The notes beneath the pieces are model-generated. The model was not told the origin of the DNA, did not search any database, and worked only from the letters and a program-made list of their open reading frames with translations. Position numbers and translations under genes: made by a program. 64,000 bases of DNA from positions 59,687 through 123,686 of the forward strand of contig CAYTJD010000129.1 of assembly GCA_964438005.1 (NCBI GenBank), read 5' to 3'. The stretch's first letter is position 1, and each line of letters begins with the position of its first letter. Below are positions 16,728 through 25,654 of the stretch, piece after piece. This DNA comes from PSRJ01 sp964438005 (GTDB lineage: Bacteria > Acidobacteriota > Terriglobia > Bryobacterales > Bryobacteraceae).

Positions 16728-19700
16728 ATGACTAACGACCCCAGTCTCCGCCGTGGTCTTCCGGAAGCGCAGGGTCTCTACGATCCGCGTTTCGAGCATG
16801 ATGCCTGCGGAATCGGTTTTGTGGCGAGCGTCAAGGGCCACAAATCGCACGACATCATCGTCAAAGGAATTCAGGTTTTGATCAACCTCACGCATCGGGG
16901 GGCGTGCGGCTGCGATCCGGAAACCGGCGACGGCGCGGGCGTGCTGATCCAGATTCCGCACGGATTTTTTGTGCGCGAATGCGCCAGGCTCGGTTTCACA
17001 CTGCCACCGGCCGGCGAATATGGAGTCGGCATGACGTTCCTTCCGGTGGAGCGCCATCCACGCCTGCTGTGCGAAGGCATTATTGAGCGGATCGTCAAAG
17101 AAGAAGGTCTCAGCGTGCTCGGATGGCGCGATACGCCAATCGATGGGACGGCAATCGGGCGCGTAGCGCGCGCGTCGCAGCCGTACATCCAACAGATTTT
17201 CGTCGGCCGCGCCAAGGGGATGACGGAAGATCACCTCGAGCGCAAGCTGTACGTGGTGCGCAAGCGGTGCGAAGCGGAGATTGCCGCATCCGATGTGCCG
17301 GATAAAGAGTTCTTCTATATCCCCTCGCTATCGGCGCGCACGATTGTGTACAAGGGCCTGCTGCTGGCGCCCCAAATTGCGAACTTCTATCCGGAGCTGA
17401 GCGATCCGGAAGTGATCAGCGCTTTGTGCCTGGTGCACCAGCGCTTTTCGACCAACACCTTTCCGACCTGGCAACTGGCGCATCCGTATCGGTATATCGC
17501 GCACAACGGCGAGATCAACACGCTGCGCGGCAACGTGAACTGGATGCACGCGCGGCAGTCTGTGCTGAGATCACCGCTGTACGGTCCGGACATAAAAAAA
17601 CTGTTTCCAATCATCCAGCCAGGCGGCAGTGATTCGGCGGCTTTTGACAATGCCCTCGAGCTGCTGGTGATGGGCGGGCGCTCGATCCAGCACGCCATGG
17701 CGATGCTGATTCCCGAAGCGTGGTCGAGCAATCCGCACATGAGCGTGGCGAAGCGGTCGTTTTACGAATACCACGCGTCATTAATGGAGCCGTGGGACGG
17801 TCCGGCGGCGATCGCCTTCACCGACGGCCGCGTGATCGGCGCCACCCTCGACCGCAACGGACTGCGGCCGGCGCGGTACCTGGTGACGGAAGACGATCTG
17901 ATCATCATGGCTTCGGAAACTGGCGTTCTTCCCGTGAAAGCGGAGAACGTGAAGCTGAAGGGCCGCCTGCAACCCGGCAAGATGCTGCTGGTGGATACCA
18001 CCGAAGGGCGCATCATCTCGGACAAAGAATTAAAGCGGTCACTGTACAACCGGAACCCGTACGAGCTGTGGCTCAAGGAAAACCAGATTACGCTGGATCA
18101 GCTGCCCGAGCCCGGCCGCGAACACGGCACCGACCATGACACGATCCTGTGCCGCCAGCGCGTATTCGGCTACACAGACGAAGACATGCGGATGATCATC
18201 GGCCCGATGGCCGAGAAAGGCGAGGAGCCGATCGGTTCGATGGGCACCGATACGCCCCTGGCGTGTCTTTCCGACAAGCCGCAGCCGTTATTCAACTACT
18301 TCAAACAGCTGTTCGCGCAGGTGACCAATCCACCAATCGACCCGATTCGGGAAGAGATGGTGATGTCGCTGATCAGCTACATCGGCACGGAACGAAACAT
18401 TCTCGATGAGACCCCCCAGCACTGCCATACGCTGAAGCTGCCGCACCCGATCCTCACCAACACACACCTGGAAAAATTGCGGCGGGTGTCGCGCGGAGAT
18501 TTTCTGGCAACCACGCTGCCGATGCTGTTCGCCGCCGAGGAAGGCGCGCGCGGACTGGAGCGCGCGCTTGATCAGCTGTGCCGGCGGGCTTCGCTGGCGA
18601 TCAAATCGGGCTACACACTGCTGATTCTCTCCGACCGCGGCATTGACCAGGACTACGCGCCGATCCCCAGTTTGCTGGCCCTGGCGGCAGTGCACAATCA
18701 CCTGGTGCGTGAAGAAACACGCACTCAGGTGGCGCTCATTATCGAATCCGGAGAGCCGCGGGAGGTGATGCATTTCGCCTTGCTGATCGGCTACGGTGCC
18801 AGCGCCGTCAATCCGTATCTGGCCATCGAGACTCTCGAAGATATGGTGAAGCGCGGACTGCTTCCGCCGCAGATCACAGTCGAAAAAGCGCTGCTGAATT
18901 TCAAGAAGTCGACCAACAAGGGTTTACTGAAAACCTTCTCCAAGATGGGGATCTCGACGCTGCAGAGCTATCGTGGAGCGCAGGTATTCGAAGCCATTGG
19001 ACTGAACAAGCTTCTAGTGGAAAAATACTTCACCGGAACGGTGTCGCGCGTGGAAGGCGTCGGCCTCGATGTGCTGGCCCAGGAAGCGGTGCTCAAACAC
19101 CGGCATGCCTTTTTCCCGATCACCGAATCCGATACCGAGTTGGCAGTCGGCGGCAACTATCATTACCGCGTGCGGGGTGAATTTCACCGGATCAACCCGC
19201 TCACCATTTCCAAGCTGCAACACGCGGTTAGGCAGGAGAACCCGCAGACATTTCAGGAATACACCGACCTGGTGAACAATGAGAACCGCCAGTTATGCAC
19301 GCTGCGCGGTCTGCTCGAAATCAAGAAATCGGAGAATCCGATACCGATCGAAGAAGTCGAGCCGGCAAAGGAGATCGTGAAGCGGTTTGCGACGGGCGCG
19401 ATGTCGTTCGGCTCCATTTCCAAAGAGGCGCATGAGACCCTGGCGATCGCGATGAATCGGATGGGCGGCCGTTCGAACACGGGCGAAGGGGGAGAAGACG
19501 AGGCGCGCTTCAAGCCAGACCCGAATGGCGATCTGCGCCGCAGCTCGGTGAAGCAAGTGGCTTCGGCGCGCTTCGGCGTGACCACGAACTACTTGGTGAA
19601 CGCCGACGAGTTGCAGATTAAGATGGCGCAGGGCGCCAAACCCGGCGAAGGCGGCCAGCTTCCCGGCCACAAAGTCGACAAGGAAATCGCGCGGGTGCGG

Positions 19701-21278
19701 CACTCAATCCCCGGTGTGGGCCTGATTTCGCCACCGCCGCATCATGACATTTACTCGATCGAAGACCTGGCGCAGCTGATCTACGATCTGAAGAACGCCA
19801 ACCCGCGGGCGCGGATTTCGGTCAAGCTGGTGGCGGAAGTCGGAGTTGGCACGGTGGCCGCGGGCGTCTCGAAGGCACATGCAGACGTGGTGCTGATTTC
19901 GGGGGATTCGGGCGGCACGGGCGCGTCACCCCTCAGCTCAATCAAGCACGCCGGCGTGCCGTGGGAACTGGGACTGGCGGAAACACAGCAGGTGCTCGTC
20001 ATGAACGACCTCCGCAGCCGCATCCGCGTGCAAACCGACGGCAAGCTGCAGACCGGCCGCGATGTGACGATTGCCGCGCTCTTGGGGGCCGAAGAATTCG
20101 GATTCTCGACGACGCCGCTGATCTCGATGGGCTGCATCATGATGCGCAAGTGCCACTTGAACACCTGCCCGGTCGGCATTGCGACGCAGGATCCCGTCTT
20201 GCGCAAGAAGTTTCAAGGCAAGCCGGAAGACGTGATCAATTTCTTCTTCTTCATCGCCGAACAGGTGCGCGGCTACATGGCCCAACTGGGCTTCCGCACG
20301 TTCGACGAAATGGTGGGCCGCGTCGACATGCTCGATGCGCGGCACGCCATTGAGCACTGGAAGGCGAAGGGGCTCGACCTTTCGATGATCCTGTACAATC
20401 CGCCGACGCCCAGCCGCGTCGCGCGCCGCTGCGTGCAGGCGCAAGATCACGGCCTCAGCCAGGCGCTGGATTACAAGTTGATCGATCACGCACGCGACGC
20501 GATCGACAGCGGCACGCCGGTGGAGATCAAGCTGCCAATTCGCAACGTGCACCGGACGGTGGGCGCCATGCTTTCCGGCGAGATCGCGCGCAAGTATGGC
20601 TCGGCAGGCCTGCCGGACAATACGATCAAATTCCAGTTCACGGGCTCGGCCGGCCAAAGTTTTGGCGCCTTCCTGGCCAAGGGCGTGACGCTCGAGCTTG
20701 AGGGGGACGCGAACGACTACGTCGGCAAGGGGCTCTCTGGCGGAAAGTTGATCGTGTATCCGCCGCGGAACTCGACGTTCCTTCCCGAAGAGAACATCCT
20801 GATCGGCAACGTAGTGCTCTACGGCGCGACGAGCGGCGAAGCCTATTTCAACGGCATGGCTGGTGAGCGGTTCGCCGTGCGCAATTCGGGCGCGACGGCC
20901 GTCGTGGAAGGCTTGGGCGATCATGGCTGCGAATACATGACGAACGGCCTGGTCGTGGTGCTCGGCAAGACGGGGCGCAATTTCGCGGCGGGCATGAGCG
21001 GCGGGATCGCATACGTGCTCGACGAGAAGGGCGACTTTGCGGAGAAGCGCTGCAACACGGCTGCCGTGGACCTCGAACCGGTGGTTGCCGAAGAGGACGT
21101 GGGGCAGTTGTATACGTTGATCTCCAACCATGTCGCGGCCACCGGCAGTCCGCGCGGCAAGTGGATTCTGGAGAATTGGAGCGAGATGGCGCCGCGCTTC
21201 ATCAAAGTGTTCCCACATGAATACAAACGGGTGCTGGGGGTACCGCGGTTGAGCGAAAAAATGGCGGTCTCGGCATAG
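16728..21278 (+). CDS. gltB: Glutamate synthase, large (alpha) subunit
   Basis: A full-length 1516-aa subunit. An N-terminal Ntn-type glutaminase domain uses C27 (in EHDACGIGF) after removal of the leader and covers about residues 27-430. The central domain follows, then the FMN synthase domain (about 830-1200; MSFGSISKEAHETLAIAMNR, then ISGDSGGTGASPLSSI). A 3Fe-4S cluster is set by C1136, C1142 and C1147 in GCIMMRKCHLNTCPVG. The C-terminal GXGXG beta-helix closes the chain (GKGLSGGKLIVYPP and NGMAGERFAVRNSG). It makes two glutamates from glutamine and 2-oxoglutarate with electrons delivered by GltD, whose gene starts one base after this stop. Confidence 0.97.
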   Translation: MTNDPSLRRGLPEAQGLYDPRFEHDACGIGFVASVKGHKSHDIIVKGIQVLINLTHRGACGCDPETGDGAGVLIQIPHGFFVRECARLGFTLPPAGEYGVGMTFLPVERHPRLLCEGIIERIVKEEGLSVLGWRDTPIDGTAIGRVARASQPYIQQIFVGRAKGMTEDHLERKLYVVRKRCEAEIAASDVPDKEFFYIPSLSARTIVYKGLLLAPQIANFYPELSDPEVISALCLVHQRFSTNTFPTWQLAHPYRYIAHNGEINTLRGNVNWMHARQSVLRSPLYGPDIKKLFPIIQPGGSDSAAFDNALELLVMGGRSIQHAMAMLIPEAWSSNPHMSVAKRSFYEYHASLMEPWDGPAAIAFTDGRVIGATLDRNGLRPARYLVTEDDLIIMASETGVLPVKAENVKLKGRLQPGKMLLVDTTEGRIISDKELKRSLYNRNPYELWLKENQITLDQLPEPGREHGTDHDTILCRQRVFGYTDEDMRMIIGPMAEKGEEPIGSMGTDTPLACLSDKPQPLFNYFKQLFAQVTNPPIDPIREEMVMSLISYIGTERNILDETPQHCHTLKLPHPILTNTHLEKLRRVSRGDFLATTLPMLFAAEEGARGLERALDQLCRRASLAIKSGYTLLILSDRGIDQDYAPIPSLLALAAVHNHLVREETRTQVALIIESGEPREVMHFALLIGYGASAVNPYLAIETLEDMVKRGLLPPQITVEKALLNFKKSTNKGLLKTFSKMGISTLQSYRGAQVFEAIGLNKLLVEKYFTGTVSRVEGVGLDVLAQEAVLKHRHAFFPITESDTELAVGGNYHYRVRGEFHRINPLTISKLQHAVRQENPQTFQEYTDLVNNENRQLCTLRGLLEIKKSENPIPIEEVEPAKEIVKRFATGAMSFGSISKEAHETLAIAMNRMGGRSNTGEGGEDEARFKPDPNGDLRRSSVKQVASARFGVTTNYLVNADELQIKMAQGAKPGEGGQLPGHKVDKEIARVRHSIPGVGLISPPPHHDIYSIEDLAQLIYDLKNANPRARISVKLVAEVGVGTVAAGVSKAHADVVLISGDSGGTGASPLSSIKHAGVPWELGLAETQQVLVMNDLRSRIRVQTDGKLQTGRDVTIAALLGAEEFGFSTTPLISMGCIMMRKCHLNTCPVGIATQDPVLRKKFQGKPEDVINFFFFIAEQVRGYMAQLGFRTFDEMVGRVDMLDARHAIEHWKAKGLDLSMILYNPPTPSRVARRCVQAQDHGLSQALDYKLIDHARDAIDSGTPVEIKLPIRNVHRTVGAMLSGEIARKYGSAGLPDNTIKFQFTGSAGQSFGAFLAKGVTLELEGDANDYVGKGLSGGKLIVYPPRNSTFLPEENILIGNVVLYGATSGEAYFNGMAGERFAVRNSGATAVVEGLGDHGCEYMTNGLVVVLGKTGRNFAAGMSGGIAYVLDEKGDFAEKRCNTAAVDLEPVVAEEDVGQLYTLISNHVAATGSPRGKWILENWSEMAPRFIKVFPHEYKRVLGVPRLSEKMAVSA

Positions 21279-21279
21279 C

Positions 21280-22701
21280 ATGGGTAAGGTTACCGGATTC
21301 CTGGAAGTCACGCGGGAGACGCCGCAGCGGCGTCCTCCCGCGGAGCGCATCAACGACTGGTTCGAGATCTATCTGCCGTTTCCGGAAGAAAAGATCCGCG
21401 AGCAAGGCGCCCGCTGCATGGATTGCGGCGTGCCGTTCTGCCATACCGGCTGCCCGCTGACCAACATCGTTCCGGACTGGAACGATCTGGTGTACCGCGG
21501 CCGCTGGAAAGAAGCCGTGCGCCAGTTGCACGCCACGAATAATTTCCCGGAATTCACCGGACGCATTTGTCCCGCGCCGTGCGAAGCAGCGTGCGTGCTG
21601 GGCATTAACGAGCCGCCGGTCACTATCAAGCAGATCGAAAAAACCATCATCGACCGCGCCTTTGAAGAAGGATTTATTCGCCCCGAACCTGCGCCGTTGC
21701 GAACGGGCAAACGCGTGGCCGTCGTCGGTTCCGGGCCTGCCGGCCTGGCCGCGGCACAGCAACTGGCGCGGGCCGGCCACGATGTCACGCTGTTCGAAAA
21801 GGCCGACCGCATCGGCGGCCTGCTGCGCTACGGCATCCCCAATTTCAAGATGGAGAAGCACCTGATCGACCGGCGGCTCGAACAAATGCGAGCCGAAGGT
21901 GTCCGATTCGAGACGAATGCGCATGTCGGCGTGACCGTACCGGTAGCGGACTTGCGCAAAGAATACGGCGCGATCCTGCTCACTGGCGGCGCCGAGCAGC
22001 CGCGCAATCTGCCCGTTCCGGGCCGCGAATTGAAGGGGATCCACTTCGCGATGGAATTCCTGCCGCAGCAGAATCGCCGCTGCGAAGGCGACGCAGTTCC
22101 GGTCGACGGCGCGATCCTCGCGACCGGCAAGCGCGTGGTGATCATCGGCGGCGGCGACACAGGGGCCGATTGCCTTGGCACCAGCCATCGCCAGAAGGCC
22201 GCGCACATCACGCAATTCGAATTACTGCCGAAGCCGCCGGACCAACGCTCGCCGTTGACTCCCTGGCCACTGTGGCCCATGCAGCTGCGCTCGGAGAGTT
22301 CGCACGAAGAAGGCGGCATCCGCGACTGGAGCGTATCGACCGTCCGGTTCACGGGTGATGCCGACGGGAACGTGAAACAATTGCATGGCGTGCGCGTTGG
22401 CGGGCCTCCGAAGTTCGAGGCGCAGCCGGGGACGGAATTCACGATGGATGTCGATCTGGTGCTGCTGGCGATGGGATTCCTGGGACCGGTGAAAAGCGGG
22501 ATGATCGAGCAGCTCGGCGTGAAGCTGGACGGGCGCGGCAATGTCGCCACCGACGACAACTACATGTCTTCGGTCACCGGCGTATTCGCGGCCGGCGACA
22601 TGCGCCGCGGCCAGTCGCTGGTGGTCTGGGCGATTGCGGAAGGGCGGAAGGCCGCGCGAGCGGTGGATGTCTACCTGATGGGCGAGAGCCAGCTGACGTA
22701 G
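21280..22701 (+). CDS. gltD: Glutamate synthase, small (beta) subunit
   Basis: A 473-aa NADPH-dependent FAD subunit. The N-terminal iron-sulphur region has cysteines at 46, 49, 54 and 58 (ARCMDCGVPFCHTGCPL) and at 97, 101 and 105 (GRICPAPCEAAC). The FAD-binding Rossmann motif is VAVVGSGPAGLAAAQ near residues 146-160, and the NADPH motif is VVIIGGGDTGADC near 286-298. The C-terminal VFAAGDMRRGQSLVVWAI closes the FAD fold. It passes electrons from NADPH to GltB. It is coupled to gltB (1-bp gap) and converges with hisC, with only 3 bp between stop codons. Confidence 0.97.
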   Translation: MGKVTGFLEVTRETPQRRPPAERINDWFEIYLPFPEEKIREQGARCMDCGVPFCHTGCPLTNIVPDWNDLVYRGRWKEAVRQLHATNNFPEFTGRICPAPCEAACVLGINEPPVTIKQIEKTIIDRAFEEGFIRPEPAPLRTGKRVAVVGSGPAGLAAAQQLARAGHDVTLFEKADRIGGLLRYGIPNFKMEKHLIDRRLEQMRAEGVRFETNAHVGVTVPVADLRKEYGAILLTGGAEQPRNLPVPGRELKGIHFAMEFLPQQNRRCEGDAVPVDGAILATGKRVVIIGGGDTGADCLGTSHRQKAAHITQFELLPKPPDQRSPLTPWPLWPMQLRSESSHEEGGIRDWSVSTVRFTGDADGNVKQLHGVRVGGPPKFEAQPGTEFTMDVDLVLLAMGFLGPVKSGMIEQLGVKLDGRGNVATDDNYMSSVTGVFAAGDMRRGQSLVVWAIAEGRKAARAVDVYLMGESQLT

Positions 22702-22704
22702 GAC

Positions 22705-23775
22705 TCACAACGCGTCGAGGCATCGACGCGTGTCTTCGTCGGTGCCCGTCGAGATGCGCAGGCACTGGGGCAAGCCGAACGCTTGCAGCGGGCGCACGAT
22801 GATTCCCTGCGTGAGCAGGCGTTCAAATGTCTCGTGGGCCTCGCGCTCCGATGGCATCACCGTCATCACGAAATTGGCCTCCGACGGTACCACGGTCAAC
22901 CCCGCGCCGCGAAGACCTTCCGTCAGATCGCGCAGCCCGCGCGCGTTCAGCTCGAGCGAACGGTGCAGGAACTCCTTATCGGCAAGCGCGGCGATGCCGG
23001 CCGCCTGCGCCGGCGTCGAGGGCTCGAAGGGTAGCTTCACCTTGAGCAGGTTGCGGATTAACTCCTCGTGCGCGAAACCGTAGCCGATGCGCGCTCCGGC
23101 CAAGCCGTAAATCTTCGAGAAGGTCCGCAGCGTGATCACGTTGTCGTAGCGGTATTGCATCGAATCGGGGTAGCGCGGATTGTCCTTCGCGTATTCGAAG
23201 TAAGCCTCGTCGAGGATGATCAGCACCCGCTCGGGCACATGCTGATAAAACTCATCGAACTCGTGGCGCGTGAAGATGGTGCCGGTGGGGTTATTGGGGT
23301 TGGCCAGGTAAATGATTTTCGTATGAGGATTGATCGCGGCCGCGAGCGCGGGCAGATCGTAGTGCCAGTCGCGGTAGGGCACCGTCCGATATTTAACGCC
23401 TCGGGAGCGGGCCAGGACCTGAAATCCGATGAAGGCGGCCTCCGTGGTGAGCACCTCGTCCTCATCCCCCAGAAACGTGCGAATGATGTTGGACATGATG
23501 CCTTCCGATCCGCTGCCGGCGATGACGTTGTCCACCTTGAGCTCAAACTTCTCGGCCAGCACCTCACGTAGTTCCAGACCTCCGCTCGGATACAGGTTGA
23601 GAGCGTCGACCGAGCGCCGGATGGCTTCCGCGGCTTGTGGTGAAGTACCTAGCGGGTTCTCATTGGAGGCGAGCTTGGCGATCTGCGTCAGGCCGTATTG
23701 CCGGCGCACGGACTCGATGCTGCGGCCGGCTTCATACGGGCGGAGCGACTCAATATAGGGCGGGACGAGGGCCAA
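22705..23775 (-). CDS. hisC: Histidinol-phosphate aminotransferase
   Basis: A 356-aa fold-type I PLP enzyme. Visible marks are KLASNENPLGTSP near residue 34, IIYLANPNNPTGTIF near 154, LIILDEAYFEYA near 185, and TFSKIYGLAGARIGYGF with the PLP lysine K221. The C-terminus QCLRISTGTDEDTRRCLDAL contains the conserved Arg that binds the substrate. It converts imidazole-acetol phosphate and glutamate to histidinol phosphate in histidine synthesis. No other his genes are nearby. Some homologues act on aromatic amino acids, which sequence alone cannot exclude. It lies 34 bp downstream of the haem/copper gene on the same strand. Confidence 0.9.
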   Translation of the reverse strand: MALVPPYIESLRPYEAGRSIESVRRQYGLTQIAKLASNENPLGTSPQAAEAIRRSVDALNLYPSGGLELREVLAEKFELKVDNVIAGSGSEGIMSNIIRTFLGDEDEVLTTEAAFIGFQVLARSRGVKYRTVPYRDWHYDLPALAAAINPHTKIIYLANPNNPTGTIFTRHEFDEFYQHVPERVLIILDEAYFEYAKDNPRYPDSMQYRYDNVITLRTFSKIYGLAGARIGYGFAHEELIRNLLKVKLPFEPSTPAQAAGIAALADKEFLHRSLELNARGLRDLTEGLRGAGLTVVPSEANFVMTVMPSEREAHETFERLLTQGIIVRPLQAFGLPQCLRISTGTDEDTRRCLDAL

Positions 23776-23809
23776 TCGCCTTCATTGTCGCCTGTTTTGT
23801 AACCCGGCG

Positions 23810-25105
23810 TTATTCGGCCGACGTATTCGGACCAGTGGTCTTCTTCTTCTCCGGGAAAAGCTGCTTGGGATCCATATCTGCCGGGAACGTGACGTCGAAG
23901 AATCCGATCATCATTTCTTCCCAGCTCTGGTCGCCCCATTTCACGGCCTTGGCCGGATCGGGATTGTTCTTGTTGTTCGGCGAGTTGTCGAAGTGGGCGG
24001 TGGCGGCGATCTTCGTGCCCTTCGGCACCACGATGTCGTTGACCGGCTGATACCAGAGCTGCCACCCGAAATCGTAGTGCGGCACACTGAGAATCGTCTC
24101 GGTCTCACCGGTCGGATACACCAGGCGGTATTGGAAATCTTTGCCGCGCAGGTGCATGTGGGGCAGCAGCGCGCTCAGTTTCGCGTCGTGGCCCAACTCG
24201 AATTCGGCCTCTACCTGGTAATTCGAATCGCCCGGCGGAATGGTGAATTTGTTGTTGGAGGCCGCCAGCGTCATCACGCGTTGTTGCGGGGGCTGCTTGC
24301 AGAAAACCAGCCCGACTCTGGTGCGGTCTTCGCCCGTCTTTCCATTGGCGGTGTAGTGAAGCTGGAGGACGATATCGGAGCCGGCTTTGATCAAGCGTCC
24401 CTGGCCGGGTTCGAGAATGCTGGCCGGGAGTCCCGGCGCAAAACCCGAAAGCATGTCGCCGTTCAGCTGAGGCCGGTTGCCCTTGGAGTCCTCTTCCGGC
24501 ACGAAAATTTCGCCCGGCCTTTTGTCGCGCATCCACTTCGAGCTGCTGTCACGAATGTAGGCGATTACGTGATGCACGACTGCACGGTTGCCCGGCCGCA
24601 CTTCGGCCATTTGCACCCAGCGGTCTTCCGTGAACTTATACGGCAGCACCACGTACTGATATTCGATGGTGCCGGAGGTGGGAATCTGAAAGGCTTCCGG
24701 CATCTCGAAAGTCACGTCGGGTTTCCCGATATTCCAACCGTCCACGAACTCGGCGGGCTTGGGGAGGTCTTTGGAATCGCCTTCCGGCGCCCCGGCGTCC
24801 ACCCAGCTCACCAGCGTGTCGATATCCTTCTGCGCGAGAGACCGGTCGTTGCGGAAATGTCCGTACCTGGGATCGGCGAACCATGGCGGCATCTTCCGTT
24901 CCAGGACGGCCTGCTTCATGGCCTTGGCCCACGGGCGCGCCTGCTGGTAGGTCAGCAGCGAGAACGGCGCGGCCTCACCCGGCCGGTGGCAGCTCTGGCA
25001 GTTCTTCTGCAAAACGGGAGCGACGTCCTTGCTGAACGTCACGGAATCAGTGGCGGCGAATGCAACGGTCGATAGACCGCAGATGAGCGCGGACAGCAGC
25101 TTCAT
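23810..25105 (-). CDS. Exported cytochrome c / copper type II monooxygenase-like protein
   Basis: A 431-aa secreted protein. The ATG at 25105, with GAGGG upstream, gives a signal peptide (MKLLSALICGLSTVAFA). A mono-haem module follows with C36-Q-S-C39-H40. From about residue 150 the sequence resembles the copper type II ascorbate-dependent monooxygenase (PHM-like) fold: H178-H179 in RAVVHHVIAYI, QLHYTANG, LLPHMHLRGKDFQYRL, PHYDFGWQLWY and TAHFDNSPNNKNNPDP. These His pairs are likely copper ligands. The combination of haem and copper domains suggests a periplasmic oxidation with its own electron entry. The substrate is unknown. A paralogue lies at 41494-42918. Confidence 0.75.
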   Translation of the reverse strand: MKLLSALICGLSTVAFAATDSVTFSKDVAPVLQKNCQSCHRPGEAAPFSLLTYQQARPWAKAMKQAVLERKMPPWFADPRYGHFRNDRSLAQKDIDTLVSWVDAGAPEGDSKDLPKPAEFVDGWNIGKPDVTFEMPEAFQIPTSGTIEYQYVVLPYKFTEDRWVQMAEVRPGNRAVVHHVIAYIRDSSSKWMRDKRPGEIFVPEEDSKGNRPQLNGDMLSGFAPGLPASILEPGQGRLIKAGSDIVLQLHYTANGKTGEDRTRVGLVFCKQPPQQRVMTLAASNNKFTIPPGDSNYQVEAEFELGHDAKLSALLPHMHLRGKDFQYRLVYPTGETETILSVPHYDFGWQLWYQPVNDIVVPKGTKIAATAHFDNSPNNKNNPDPAKAVKWGDQSWEEMMIGFFDVTFPADMDPKQLFPEKKKTTGPNTSAE

Positions 25106-25129
25106 GATCACCCTCTGGTGCCAATTATA

Positions 25130-25654
25130 CTAAACTACCGACCGTTCGGTTTGCCCCGCCCGCTCGAATCCCAAGCGCAGCTGCCGGCGCTCGAAATCGA
25201 GCAGCCACTGCTTGTTCTCCAACCCGCCTCCGTAGCCGGTGAGCTTGCCGTTGCTGCCGATCACGCGGTGGCACGGAATAATGATGGCAATCGGATTGGA
25301 CCCGTTCGCCAAACCCACAGCGCGCGAGGCCGCGGGATTGCCGATGCGCCGCGCCAATTCGCCGTAAGAAATGGTTTCGCCAAACGGGATGCCGCAGAGC
25401 GCGCTCCACACGCGCTGCTGAAACTCGGTCCCTTCGGGTTTGAGCAGCAGGTCGAACTGCTGCAGTTCGGCGGCGAAAAAGGCACGCATCTGCCGGATCG
25501 GCTCGCGGAGGCAACGGCCGCCGTGCTCCCAGGCAGGATCGACTCGGGGCGGCGTGCGGCCCCGCGCGAATAAGAGCTGGCTCAGGCCGGCTTCATCCGC
25601 CACCAGCAGCAACCGCCCGGTTGGACTTTCCATCCATTGATAACAAGTGGCCAT
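25130..25654 (-). CDS. ogt: Methylated-DNA--protein-cysteine methyltransferase
   Basis: A 174-aa DNA repair protein. The ATG at 25654 is preceded by GGGAG. The C-terminal domain (about residues 76-165) has the hallmark active site IIIPCHRVIG with acceptor C128, and GNPAASRAVGLANGSNPI plus GYGGGLENKQWLLDFE. The protein takes a methyl group from O6-methylguanine onto C128 in a single-turnover reaction. Its start lies 62 bp inside the 3' end of the Ada-AlkA fusion gene, so the two are translated from one message. Ada-type regulation of both is likely. Confidence 0.92.
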   Translation of the reverse strand: MATCYQWMESPTGRLLLVADEAGLSQLLFARGRTPPRVDPAWEHGGRCLREPIRQMRAFFAAELQQFDLLLKPEGTEFQQRVWSALCGIPFGETISYGELARRIGNPAASRAVGLANGSNPIAIIIPCHRVIGSNGKLTGYGGGLENKQWLLDFERRQLRLGFERAGQTERSVV